A stretch of 64,000 bases of DNA. Source: Hymenolepis diminuta (Eukaryota; Platyhelminthes; Cestoda; Cyclophyllidea; Hymenolepididae). Shown in pieces: positions 46,206-59,400 of this stretch. Both the position numbers and the translations under genes were made by a program. The stretch spans positions 3,472,992-3,536,991 of the forward strand of contig CAADRB010000009.1 of the NCBI GenBank assembly GCA_900708905.1. The letters run 5' to 3'. The notes beneath the pieces were generated by a model. The model was not told the DNA's origin. It searched no databases and saw nothing but the letters and a program-made list of their open reading frames with translations. Each line of letters opens with the position of its first letter. The first letter of the stretch is position 1.

Positions 46206-49200
46206 ATGGCCGAAGTATATTTGGATGAAATTTTCGGAACTCGTCAAAATGGAGACGAGACCAAATCCGACGAACGATCAGTTTTTATTCAGTTTATTGA
46301 TACTAATGGCGAAGAAACTGGAACACCGGTATTTGTACCTTGCAGCAGTTCAGTCTCAGCTCTCACAGATATCCTCACGACATTTCGTGAAAGGGTAAAA
46401 CCTCTAATCCTTTTTCTTTATGATTACACCTTTCATCTTAGGATCCTAACGAGCCTGAGGTTTACGAATTCTTCATTGGCGACACCCAAATCTTAGATGA
46501 TCTTGCTGCAGGCATATCTCAATTTACCGCAACTCAGAAGCTGGATAAAGACAAGATTGAGTCAGGTGCAATCACCGAATCCGTTGTCAAGGTAACTTAC
46601 CAGGCCCAAGCAGTGTTTCGAGTGCGACCAGTCACAAGATGTACCAGTACTCTTCCTGGTCATAAAGGTGCTGTTTTGGTTTCCCTCTTCTCTCCTGATG
46701 CTAGGTAAATCTTTATCATGAAACCTTGGTATATTTTAAGTTTTTATGAGTGGTTGAAATCTAAGGGTTCGGTAGAAATTTGGGTTAGTCTTTCAATGTT
46801 ATTCGACCGAAAGTTTGATTAAAGTATTTTTCATTTCTTTATCTGTAATCTCTAAGTTCCAATTAATCAAGTTTAAAACACAGCTATACAAAAAATTGTT
46901 ATAGAAATATTTTCAGGAGTTAGGAATGTTAAATTCATTTGAGTCTTTAGTTGACCAGAAATTGAGTTTAAGAGTTGGTATTGTCTTTTCGATACTTTTC
47001 GTTGGCCTATATTTTAGAATTGTATATGCTCCATGAACTGATGATAGTTAGGAAAGAGTGGGTCTAACTGGATGAGAGAAATCATTTGACTTGCTCCGTG
47101 GAATTGATGTAAATCGTTGACTGCTTAGAGGTACTTTCTCTCCTCAAAGCGATTGAAATCGATTTTTTTTAATTACCCTAATCGATACACATTTCTATTA
47201 AAGAGCACTCGCAACCGGTTCTGGTGATCACAGCGTACGATTCTGGGATCTAAACACAGAACTCCCACAGAATGTTGTCACCAACGCTCATGCATTTCCT
47301 GTTCTCTGCCTCGCTTGGTCACCTGATGGTCTTAAACTTGCCTCAGGTTGTCAAGGTGGTTATATTTATCTCTGGAAACAAGACACGGCTGGCAATTGGA
47401 TTCTTGAAAACCCGTCACCTCTTATTCAAGCCTCTCTTGCTCTTACACCCGCCAATTCAAAGTCCAGATGGGTTCGTTCACTTGCTTGGCGTCCTTTCCA
47501 TCTGTAAGTTAATTGCTGCATTAATTATCATATCATCTATTATCATTTCCTACGAATGAAATTGCTAACATTAGTCTTGAATAGAGAAGAGAAAAACTCG
47601 TATTTAATTTATTAAGCTGTACAGATAACTATTTTTGATAGCTGTATATGCACCGATGAGTATCAAATCCATAATATCTAACCTGGCAGGCTACCAATAT
47701 ACTTCTGGCGTATATAAACTTTTGATTTTTATCTATTGTCTGATAATACCGGATAGATTTTGTTAATATGAAAGAAATGGACCTTATAGTATATGCTAAA
47801 CATGGCCATCTGAGCTGATTTGCAACAGAAACGCGTGTGGCGATGATAAATAAAAAAGACGGAGAATGCAAATTGCCGTAAATTGTTAGTTCAGATAACT
47901 GGAAGCAGATGCTAAAGAGGTTGTTCAAAGGAGAAAAAATGGTTACTAATGACCTTACCCTATAAGTCCATTTAATTGCTCTGTGACAAAATGTGATTCA
48001 TGCTAAGGGTTGATGTAACTTCATAATTCGTTTAACTGTTGTACAACTCACCCTCATTATGTTCTATGCCAGCGCTGTTTCCCTTACCCGGTGGTTGTAA
48101 TTCTATCGGACTGACTTATTCCAGAATGGTTATCTGTTGGATGCCACGTTAATTGATATTAAATGGCCTTCTCTCATCTCAAGCATAGTGGAGATTATCT
48201 TATTTGGAAGATTAATTTATCTTCAAAATTGTGAAATTCGGATATTATTTCATACCATTAATGTAATGTAGCGGTTTACAGATTTGTCCACTTGTGTTCA
48301 TTCGGTGGAATGATCAATCTCACCGGTCAAAGTCGTCAGAATGCGATTTTTTCCCAAAAGATATCTTTATCCAGACTGATTGTTGGCAAACATCTTCTAT
48401 ATAACTCTTTGAAATTAACGCTTACTTGGAAGATATGCATTGATAAAATGCTTTCTTGACTTCTCGGTAAATGAGTGTGAAAGTAAAATAAATTGATACT
48501 ATGATCATTAAAAATTTGTCTATGGCTATTCTGCATTTTACTGTTAAAGGATTGCGCATGGACACATGTCAAGTGCATAGGTAGACAATGGGATGAAGTA
48601 CTTTAATCTAGTTCAATATTTTCACAATGATCTCCTCCCTTTGTTTTAGATGTTTCTTTGTGATAAATGGTCGATAAAATTTTGCCATTTTCTGGTAATC
48701 CTTTCGTTTACTTTTTCAGAGATCGGGACTGTCGTTTCCTGGCTGCCGCATATCAAGAGACCTCAATAGTGATTTGGGATACTGTGACAGGTAAACCAGA
48801 GCGCCTTCTCTCAGGTCATGAGAAGCCAGTTACATGTCTACGCTGGGGTGGTACCGATCTCATCTACTCTTCGAGTCAGGATCGCACCATTCGTGTTTGG
48901 CGCAGTACTGATGGTGTTCTCTGCAGACGTCTGGATATGCATGGTCATTGGATCAATAGTTTGGCTCTGAGTGTGGACTATGTGCTGCGAACTGGGCCTT
49001 TTGATCCTGCGGATGCTGTCTTTGTTAAACCCGTAATTCCTTCGACAGCTCAAGGCGAGGAAAAGAGTGAGTCATCCGGTATAATTATGTTTCTCAAGAA
49101 TATTTACCCTCAATTTATGTTGCTGATTATCATTTACCTTATTACTGACATGAATTAAGTATCTGCTAAAACTAACTTTTGAAAAGGAAGATTAGTTATA

Positions 49201-52141
49201 ATGTTTATTTGAAAAAGTGTTTTTATTTCTTCATATCTTGGGTAGCAAAACTCGAGTTTAAATAGTATACAGTATATACGTATGTAGAAATGGAAAAAAT
49301 TTATCGAGATTCTGTAAAATGGAGAGATGAACGTATATAAAATCAGATGAATTTAATTTGGATAAAACTCTTAAATGGTATTTAATAATTAGAACAATAT
49401 GCACACTGACCATCTCATTGTTAATTGGTTAGTAGAAGTTAGAACTGGTAACTTTCAAATTATTTTTGGTGAGTTATACTCTGATCACTTAAAATAATTG
49501 GGATCTTTTCCCTTTCTTAAGCCTTTAATCTCATTGTTATTGATATGATTTTTTCACTTATCATCCTTTTGTAGGGGAGCTGATGCGGTTACGTGCAAAA
49601 GAGCTTTATGATAAGGTTAAAGTGAGTCATTTTTATATTTATTATTTTATCTTAACTTCGAATAATGAATAAGCTCCTGGACTTTGTTTGATGAATTATT
49701 TCATTTTGTTTCGATTATCTTCGTGCTATGTCTACGTCATGATCTAAATGTATAAATAATTGAAGTGTGCTGTGATTTTAAAATTTCTGTCAATTATGTG
49801 TTGAAGTTCCAGATAAGTATAATGTGACCGTTTATTGGATAATAGAGAGCGATGGAGTCAGTTAGCCAATTAGATGTTAGAATATGGGATACAATTAAGA
49901 AAATCCGATGTATTAAAATCAAGGTACAATTAGGACAACGGAACCAGAATGTTGGCTGATTGTTATATAAATTTTAGGGTATCCCTTAACATAGTTATTA
50001 TTTTATTGATTTTACAGGGCAGCGGACCAGAGCGCTTGGTTGCGGGATCAGACGACAACACCTTGTCTCTATGGACACCAGAATCCTCCAAGAATCCCAT
50101 CTGTCCACGAATGACCGGCCATCAGGGGGTGGTCAATGATGTAAAATTTTCTCCCGACAGCCGACTAATTGCTAGTGCTAGTTTCGATCACTCTGTCAAA
50201 ATCTGGGACGGGCTCACAGGACAGTAAGTTGAGATGCTCAATTATTCTCTTTGATCTTATACTGTTTGCCATATTACGGTAGGGTTACCTAATAAACTCG
50301 TACTGTTAGAAGGGATTGTTAACTTCCATTTTAATCTAATTGAGGTTCACAAAATAGTTTGTGTACTATTAGGAACTTTGATCAAGTATTTTCAGCGCAC
50401 TCGATTGTTGAAGTTCTATGCTCGCACTTGGATACACAAGATCACTATTGTGACAAGTATTGGCTAACCAGACAGTTAATCATGTAATACATTCTGTATA
50501 AGAAAATTTATTTTCATATTAAAGACTGTCATTTTGAGCTATAAGTCTTCCTACCTGAATTCTGATTAGTTGTAGCTTTTAAAAGGACAGCTGAGTGTTG
50601 TAAGAGTTGTTTAGTTCTCAGCCCTGCTTCCATTTCATTTTGGTAGAAGAATACTTTCGTAATTTCTTTTAAACAATAATTTCTATACCGCTCAATTATT
50701 AGTGGCTATTGCTCGAATTTCGGTCTATGTTTTAATGTTCGAAAATGCAAATGAGACTTATTGACATTCATTTTTCAGATATGGCTCTCCTCCCATTTTG
50801 TTTGTTCTTGTATGTTTACCTCAGTCGAGTCTATGCGTACGTTGATTTGACTTGAGTTTTAGAGAGATACGAGTTCATCATCGTTTCATTGAATTATTTA
50901 AACTTCTTACTTGTAATTGTGCTAAATGCTTAGCATCGTCCGTGAAATCTCTTTTGGACTGTTTTAAGTAGCTAGTTCAATTTACTGTCTTGTCCTTATT
51001 TATATGGTTGAATGTGCCTCTCAGTGATCTATTTGAAAGTAGAGTGGCCTTGATTTTTCTTCAGTATCAATTTGCTTTCTAATGTGAAACAGTCTGCTAT
51101 TTCTTGTAGTTAGGAAACCCAACCAAAGCTTATTGCGAATGCACCTTATGTGCCATTTTTTATTGGTTAGCCATTAATTTAACATTGAGAAAGCTTCATT
51201 CCCAGTCACTATCGAATTCTATTTACAAAATTTATATGAAATAGGTCTAGGGTTTCCAAAATTTTCGATTTTTTACCTAGTAATGGAATTTCGGTAAATA
51301 TTTTGCAGTCCGTATTTTTAACTATCATTTAGTTTTTTCCCCTTCAGAGACACTTTTAATTACTACTAAACTCTGTTTCTAGGTTTCTAGCCACAATGTT
51401 CGGTCATGTCCAGGATGTATATCTTGTGGCCTGGTCCAGCGACTCGCGTCTCCTAGTTTCATGCTCAAAGGACTCCACGTTGAAGCTGTGGACCATGGCC
51501 GAGGTGCGTCGTTGGGGTCAAGAGGCCGCGGTCAAGAAGAGTAAGGCCAAGAAGAAGAAGGTGGATGGTGATGATGATAATAAACGACCCCATCAACGAA
51601 AACGCCACCTTCTGCACGACTTGCCTGGTCATGCTGACGCCGTCTATGCGCTGGATTGGAGCCCGGATGGGCAAAGAGTTGTCTCTGGTGGCAAGGATCG
51701 CGTTCTCAAAATGTAAGTGGATTCGAGAATTGATTTATTTTCATACTTTCCTAGTATGATGACATATTTTCATTGGAAATAAATGAATACCTAGTAGAAG
51801 TATTATTTCTAAGGAAAATAACGAATTAAAATGAGTTAAAGTGTGGCGCGTCTTGAGACCGAGTATCTAAAATGTCCTAATTGAGAGGCTTTGGAATATT
51901 GTTTTAAACAAATTTTTACAATTACTCCTAACAAATGTTCGGAAGTCTGAGGCTTGAAGTCAAATTTTGGTTAATTAGAGCAATTATGGGTTGAAGATAT
52001 ATTTAAAATTTTAGACTATTTATCATATATTGGCCAGAATTTTGTATTCTAACGTAATATTTACTAATTGCTAATTATTTTAGCCTATTTGAAAACCTTT
52101 TTGCTTATAATTAATTATTTATTTTTAGGTGGCGCACGTAG
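46206..52141 (+). CDS. NLE1: Notchless homologue 1 / Rsa4, 60S ribosome assembly WD40 protein
   Basis: Eight exons: 46206-46394, 46442-46704, 47204-47503, 48720-49066, 49575-49621, 50018-50223, 51383-51712 and 52129-52141, giving 564 aa with consistent phases. The N-terminal NLE domain ends VVKVTYQAQAVFRVRPVTRC. WD40 repeats follow: GHKGAVLVSLFSPDAR, SGHEKPVTCLRWGG, SSSQDRTIRVW, HGHWINSLALS, LRTGPFDPADA, MTGHQGVVNDVKFSPDSR, GHVQDVYLVAWSSDSR and LPGHADAVYALDWSPDGQ, closing WRT (human WRR). NLE1/Rsa4 binds the Rea1/MDN1 ATPase through its N-terminal domain to release assembly factors from pre-60S particles, and was first found as a Notch modulator. It is longer than human NLE1 (485 aa), partly owing to a Lys-rich insert (about 490-527). 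The final exon codes only four residues. Start is the ATG giving MAEVYLDEIFG. Confidence 0.95.
46705..47203 (+). other. NLE1 intron 2
   Basis: 499-nt intron, nothing recognised inside. Confidence 0.8.
47504..48719 (+). other. NLE1 intron 3
   Basis: 1.2-kb intron bounded by gtaagt and ctttttcag; no exon-like or repeat content recognised. Confidence 0.8.
49067..50017 (+). other. NLE1 introns 4 and 5 around a 47-nt exon
   Basis: Introns of 508 and 396 nt flank the microexon 49575-49621, which codes ELMRLRAKELYDKVK, the linker equivalent to LQELKERALSRYNLVRG in human NLE1. Nothing else was recognised. Confidence 0.8.
50224..52128 (+). other. NLE1 introns 6 and 7
   Basis: Introns of 1159 nt (50224-51382) and 416 nt (51713-52128) on either side of exon 7. 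No repeat or RNA gene recognised. Confidence 0.8.
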
Positions 52142-53469
52142 TCGATCCAGTCATGAAATCTACCCTCTGTACAGGAATAATCAATTATTTGGATGAATCG
52201 ATGTATGTGTGTATGGAAATGTGATAGATTATTCATATGAATCTGTTTTTTTTTATTTTACTAGTTGGGTTGAGCTGACATTAGGGAATAGGATTTTTAT
52301 CAATACTCGAGCCAAATTCTGGGTTAACAACTAAAGTAGCTTTTAGAGACCAGCAGCGGATTGAAGCCTTTAATCGCAAAGTTAATCATTAATGACGTTT
52401 ACGAACATTTAATTAAAATTTGGTATGCGGGTAGGAATCTAGGAGATTATTACTGACTTGAATGTGGGGCGGCTACGTGGGACTGGTGTAAGTTAATCAT
52501 TTGAGTAGGTTAATAGAATTATAAGTGGACCACTTATTGAGACAGGTTTGGGGTCTTGTCACTATCCTGAAAATATATGGGAAAGTTTTTGTTACTTCTC
52601 TAAACTGGATCCACAGTTACCTGGTTGTAATAAATTTCATGATGGAAGAACATTATTCAATAATTCCTATAGTCATAACGTCTATTTTAACAAAGGTAAT
52701 AATTTAGCCTCGGAGTGGATTGTCTTGTAAAAATCCAAGTTTGTTTATACGTATGACGGTAAGACCAGACACATCCTGAAGGTATTTATTTTACCTCGGT
52801 TATTAAGTGATTGCGGTACGAATAATCTCTTAATCGGTGTAGTAAATTAAGGATTTTTTGTATGTCATTTAAGATAATAACTATGCTGTGAAATATGAAT
52901 AATAAAACAATAGCTAAAAAATTCAAATGAATTTAAATAAAAAATAACCAATTCATGGATAAAATGTTTTGTTTTAGAGAATTGAGAAATAGAATCTCAG
53001 TGTTCACTGAAATTTCAGTGGTCAATATTTTAGATCTGCAATAAATATAAGCTAAAAACTACCGTGAAGAGTTAAGATATTAATAGTTATGACAAATGAT
53101 ACATAATTAGTTAATTTTGATAATAAGTTCTACAAAAGCATATTTTTATTCAAGAAGGAAATTTGTTATACTTACTAAATTAGATTTTGGCTATTGGACC
53201 GCTTGATTTAAATGCTTTGGCCTTAGTGGATTTGGCTTGTCTTGGTGTCGCAAATTTCCTCTTACTCCTAGTACCCGTGTTTATTTGTCACTCCTACTGA
53301 TATATTATGAATTTTCAATTTTACTGAGGGGCTACTGTTTGTTTTGAGCTCGCAATATATCCTTATCTGAAGTTTGAATCTGTTTGAGTAGTCGAAAACA
53401 TCAATTACCTCCATTACTTTGTGAACTCATTAGCAGATTTTCATTGCAATATATTTTATTGCCTTTAAA
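52142..53469. other. Intergenic region NLE1 / CTD phosphatase
   Basis: 1.3 kb between two genes on the same strand; it should hold the NLE1 3' UTR and the phosphatase promoter. A 60-codon open frame at 52548-52730 (with ENIWESFCYFSKLDPQLPG) looks protein-like in composition but matches no family I know. Confidence 0.5.
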
Positions 53470-56400
53470 ATGAGTCAGTCGAAGCACGGATCGCACGAAT
53501 CTCTATCTCCAGAAGAATGTGACAGATTGGTTCTTTCTCCTCCCCCTGTTCCCCTCAATCCCGTTAAATTAAGGGAATTTCTCTCTGTTAACCGCGCCGT
53601 CTCGGCCAAACATAGTCTTCATTCTGTTCACATATCTGAGGGAACTCCTCCCATGCCCAGACATGCCAGTGTTGCTTGGTCGCGAAGTGAATTTGATTCA
53701 AAGTTCAAACAATGTGAGTAATATTATTTTGACTATTTTTTAAATGAGATTGCTAAAAATCTTTACTGTTGCCCCTTTGTTACCAGATGAATCTGAAATG
53801 AAATCAGCTGCCACATCTGAGCATCTTCAGGAAGTTCGCTTAAAACGAATTTCCCTTGATCCCACAAAAGATTCGGAACCTGTTACCCCTTCTCCCTCTC
53901 CTGTTTCAATCTCTACAGAACATTCAGAAAACACCGCAGCCACAACTCCCCAAAAGTCCGCTTTGGTTTCTACTTCTTCGTTAGCACCACCATTTCAATC
54001 CCGCTGGCGACAGCTTCTCTGTTGTGTACCCTCCCGTGCCAAAATCCCTGAACACCCGCCAAATCAACGACCAATTATCTCACGAGGTGATTCTGCTCAA
54101 ACAGTCCCTATACAATCTTCCGCTGTTTCAGAAGTCCACACAAAGATTACCAAGTCATCAAAATGGACTAGTCTTTTCAAAAAGCCCAAGAATGTTTCCT
54201 CCACTGTCAGTGCAAACGGCAGTAAAAAGTCCAAGAAAGTGAAACTCCGATCGGTTAAAATGGTCCCGCAAGCGGCTGATGAACGACTTAAATCACCCGC
54301 TCCCACTCTCCTCATAACTCGACATGAGGCAAACTCTGCTGGAATGGCTGTCGCCTGTGTATCGGACAATTTGCATCATGGAGATGAAAATGGTGTGGCC
54401 GGTTACCATATCAACCTCGACGGTCGAATGTCAGAGTCGGTGCATTCTCAGGATAGTCAACATAGCGATGACTCCTACTTGGAACCAGTTGATCAGGTAA
54501 GCGCTGCTGCTGTTTGTTTTGATTGCCAAATTAACATCTCCATTACACACTTTTTGTGGAGTGATTGACAGTCATATTTGTGGGGTATGCATGATGTGTG
54601 TGAACTAGAGAAAAGGTGCTTTATATTCATAATGAACGTCCTCTCTTGTCCGTGGGGTTGTCTTGAACAGTTGTCCAAAGGAATCATCTGCCCACGTCTA
54701 CAGTGTGTCATTTGGAGTAGAAGTTGTTGATTAGTCATATTTCTTGTATCTGCGTGCGTACGCGAATAGGGGCGCACGCCTGGTCGACGTTGTTGTTGTG
54801 TTGCGTTGCCGTTTTTTACATCCTTTTCCGCTGCTTCTGGTTTGTTAATGTCAGCTTCTCCCAATTCTCCTTTTCATTTTCTAAATTATTTTTTGTCTCA
54901 TGTTTGTGAGCTTTCTCTCCTCAAGGTGACTATGGTTTGGTTCGATATTTCGATTGTTATTTAAGAAAGAAGCTTAAATAATATGAATGGGTAAAGTGGG
55001 ATCAAGGTTTCTCATTTCCTCTCGTTTTCATTTTAGTTGATCAGTAAGTGACTTGAATAGTTGGTCATTCTCTCCTGTAGGTCTGCTATTGTTGGTCAAA
55101 GTCGTTTTTTGCCTAAAAAGAAGCTGAAACGAAGGGGTTATGAGGGGTCATGGTTTGAATATTACTATATATTTTCTCTTGTTTTCTGTATTTATTAACT
55201 CGTAAATAATCTGAGGAGTTTTGCACTTCACTCTTTTTGCTTCTTCTATTTGGTGCGCTAGTCTTGATCAAGATGGCTTTTCTCATTATTATTTCCAATG
55301 GCAGGCAAAAGTTGTCAACTCCTATTCATGGAGAACATCCAAAACGCTCAAGAATAGAAAGATATGTTACTTTTAAGTGCGAATATTTAGACAGTAGGAG
55401 CGAGTCTCGGTTATCGGGAAAGCCCTATTTCATCTAAGCTCATAATCCTCAGATCGGTTGATTTTTCAATTTGATGTACGATCAGGTTTAAAATTTTTTA
55501 AATCGTCTTAATGTAGAAAATCTGGATGCTTTTATTTATGACATTCAAATACGGATGATCATCACCATAGAACCATATAGATGTAGTTGTAGGATTGTGG
55601 CAATGATATAATCAGAAAATCAAGTATCGGTTTTAGCTGGAAGTTTTATTTACCTTCCTCTAAGTTAGATATCTCATTTCCTATATCATTCACTTCCACG
55701 CTAAGAGATGGATATCGGTTCTATTTTTCTTGTGTTTTAGAAGATTCTTCAAAGTGTGGAAAATGAAAGTAGTAAGGTTGTAAAAAATTAGGACCAGGAA
55801 GTCGGCTCCCAGTTCTAGTCGTCTCAAATGTCTATCGGCAAGTCTTTCATCGTGAGATCGATTTGCCCTTTTTCACTTTACTAGACATTACTGTAATCCC
55901 ACGCTTGGAATCATGACATAACGTCTAAATCACGTGTTGAAAAACTTTATGTGCAGTCTGGCTCCCTGTAGTGCAAAAGTCATGCCTAATCTCCCCCCTC
56001 CCCCCAAACTATGCTGGAAGCGATACCGCAAGATTTTTAGTGCTACTATTCTGTGGCGCCTGTACCACCTGGTCTAATGACTCATCGTCCGCTTGCTTTC
56101 CCTCCCCCTTTGTCTCTTTCGCGCCATTTTTTTCCCCAGGATATTCGTCGAGTATTGCGGTTAACCGGATTTTTTTTGCTCCTGCTGCTAAGGCACTTCT
56201 GACAGTAATGTCTACTGTGTGTGCGTTATTCTTTCCAAGTGTCGTTTTTTCGTGATTTCCGAGTAATCAATTATCTGGTAGCTCGACATCTGGATAGATA
56301 ATTTTCGTAATTCAATTAGGGATTAATGCATTAATGGTGTACATTGTAGTAGTATCAATAAACCACTGATTGATTAATTAGATAGTACGACTGTTGAGAC

Positions 56401-59400
56401 TAAATTGGGAGTAGATTTAGGGAAAGAAATAGCTTCAATTGAGAAATATTTTCAAAGTGTCATAAATAATACGTTGTTGTTTTTAGATTGGCCTGCATAT
56501 CAATAGCGCCGATCTTTTTGAAGACATCCTTTGCATTCTATTTAATTTGACTTAGCTTGAATTCTATTTGCACCTTTTTTCCAGTTTCTGTTGGCATTTG
56601 GCTACTGTCTAAGGCTTTTGTAATAGAAAAATAAGTAGATGCCTCACAGTCTTCGTAGATATTTGTTCAAGAGGTGCCCTAAAGTATCTTCTAATAAAAC
56701 TACTCGCACGGTATAGCTTTGTGAGAGCTTCGTTCTAGAATATGCTGCAATTATAGTAGTGATGCCTTTCCTGTACTTCTTGTGTGTGCAACTTCTTATT
56801 GGCATTTAGCTGCCCTCTAAAGAAGTTTTTGTAATAAAAAATTAAGCAGATGTTTCACAGTTATCGTTCTAGACTTTTTGTTCAAGAGAGTTTCGTTCGA
56901 TCAAACTCCGCATACATGATTACTCCATGAGATCGTTGACCTGGGGTTAAGCTGTGTTCAACTGGCCTTTAAGTTTTTTTTATATTCGGACACTTTTAGA
57001 AATAGTGTAAAAGGGAACTAGTAAAGGTTTGACTCTATATAGCGACCAGTTAATTTCATTTCTGCTCTAAACGGATTCTGGAAACTGGGTTAGAATCTCT
57101 ATTGATATGGTCTTTCCGTAAACTTTATGCCACTTCTTATCACGCTTTCACATTGCAACAACAAGCTCTTAGGCAATCAGAAGTAAAGTAGAAAAAGGTT
57201 ATTGGTTCCCTTTATGATCTTTTATGTGTGTGTTCAGAGGAAAATGCGGTGATTATTTCATAAGTATGTGAATGTAAGAGAGTTGTAAGGATCAGAGGTT
57301 ACGTGTGTTATGTGTCTAAAATACAACACACAGCGCACACACGTTCTAGTGGGCTACACTCTTGCCAAAACCCCCCTCTAGAATGGAGAGAATACCATTT
57401 AATTAGCATATTCATAAATACCCTTACATGTCCTCTTCAAGGGTTCTTTGTCTAAAAATTTTCATAAAAGATATCACTTCTAGCACTTGGCGAATTAACT
57501 TTGTACAATTTATCGCCTATAATCGGTGAAAAATTAACCTTTTTAATCCAAGAAGCATGTAAATGCGGCGGAAACGAAAGGGCTTTTAGAAATTCTTGCT
57601 ACACTTCTTGTTAGTTTAAATTTTATATTTTCCAATTGACCTCCATTGAAGTAGAAGTTATGTCGTGTGCTTTGGCGCCGTAGTTATCAACGTCTGTCAC
57701 GTCAGTGGTCATGGGATCGATGTCCATGGGCTCACATCAAGTGATACTCAGGGAGACTCAACGATATTAGTTCTCTAAATGCTAAAACACTTTCCTTCAA
57801 TGAAATGTAACGTGTCATCCTAATTGGGCTCTCTGCATATCAATGCTAAAAAGTGAAATAAATTATTCCACGTACTGAACGTGTGTTAGTGGGTTTCGAA
57901 TCATGGTTTAGCCAAAATCAAGATTAAATGACCTCTGGTGTCTCGTGAACTAAATGCCTCCTAGTGTTAAATGTTGGGAGTGTATCGCTTACCACCGTCC
58001 TATTTATGACCTTTACGTCTGACCTCAGTAACCATCATCAGTAACGGTTGTGCCAAATCGTACCTGTCTTGATGCCGAAGACTAACACTAAGATAACCAA
58101 TCCTAAGTCGTTTTTTCACATTTCCGGGCGTTTAATTGGGGTCGGAGTTTGGGAAAAAATTGTCATTTGGTAAACTCTTGTTCCATTATCAGATTTTGAT
58201 ACAAACGGATTTTAAATGAGAACTCTGGACTTAAGGGGAAAAATACAGTCCTCTTGATCTTAATTTGTATCAAAAATGTGGTTTTTTATGCCTCAGTGAT
58301 TAATTTTTCGTGAAGAATTTATATTTACGCACCTTTAAACCGCTATTTGCCCGATGATTAGAACAAATAAATCATTTTGTAATCATTTCACTATGAAGAT
58401 TCGGAAAACTATCGGTTGCATGAAAATTAAATCACCCTCCAAATTGCCACATTTAGCACTGACTTTCTGTTATGCTATTTTCTCAATGTGTGAAATTTTT
58501 GCTATATAAAAGCATGTTCTAGCGCATCACGATCCCAGAGATAATGCTAGGATCTTGCGCAATTATAATTACATCAAATCTAATTCAATCGATGGACGAG
58601 TGATACACTTATGTGCTCTGATTGAGCCTCTTCTGATTGGCTCATTATAATGCGTGTGTGAAACCTAATCAGCCTATGACATTTTGGAATGCTTGGCACG
58701 CGTCATGATTCTACAATTTTTCATTTTCAAGAGCCATCAGTCTACCACGCTCTGGAAATTAATCTCATGGAAAATAACAAATAGGGAAAAAGGAGTATCA
58801 ATTTTCCGGATGTTGTTTAAACCTCAGGGGCAATTCTAGCTAGCTCTCTCATTATTAATGAGATAATAAATCTAATTAGTCTAAAACGAGATGAAAATTA
58901 GGTAGATAGGCAGTTAATCAGCATGGTTTTAAATGGAAGTCATTTTTACATTGAAAGGCGATGCTTGTAAAACCTGATTATTTATTTTAGGCAAATCCTG
59001 GAGAAAATTTACTGGGTCAACCATCTCCCGATTGTGTGGGGAAAAAGTGCCTTGTTCTTGACCTTGATGAAACCCTGGTACACAGTTCCTTCAAGGTAAG
59101 CAGTCATTTTGTTTAAAAATGCTTAAATTTCTCCTGCTCACCCCCAAAATATAGGTTAAAGTGATCTACCATGCTTGTTTCTAGTGCTTGAAATGAACAA
59201 ATAATGATGTAAGTAATTTCAAACCCGCATCACAGAAACACAGGTTATGAAAGATGATAACAAAACCTGAACCTTGTAGTTTACATCGGTTAATTAATAG
59301 TGAGACCGAGTTCACTTTTACTAACAACGATCAGCCTAACATTCAATTACAATGTAGTACATAATTACGTGGTTAATGCAGGAGTTGGGATTAAATAGGA

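Larger units (their letters stand above)
54497..58990 (+). other. CTD phosphatase intron 2 (4.5 kb)
   Basis: Large intron with donor gtaagc and acceptor tttattttag. It holds a diverged tandem duplication (56591-56888) and one SINE copy (57671-57770). An alternative exon cannot be excluded, but no phosphatase-like sequence was seen in it. Confidence 0.75.
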
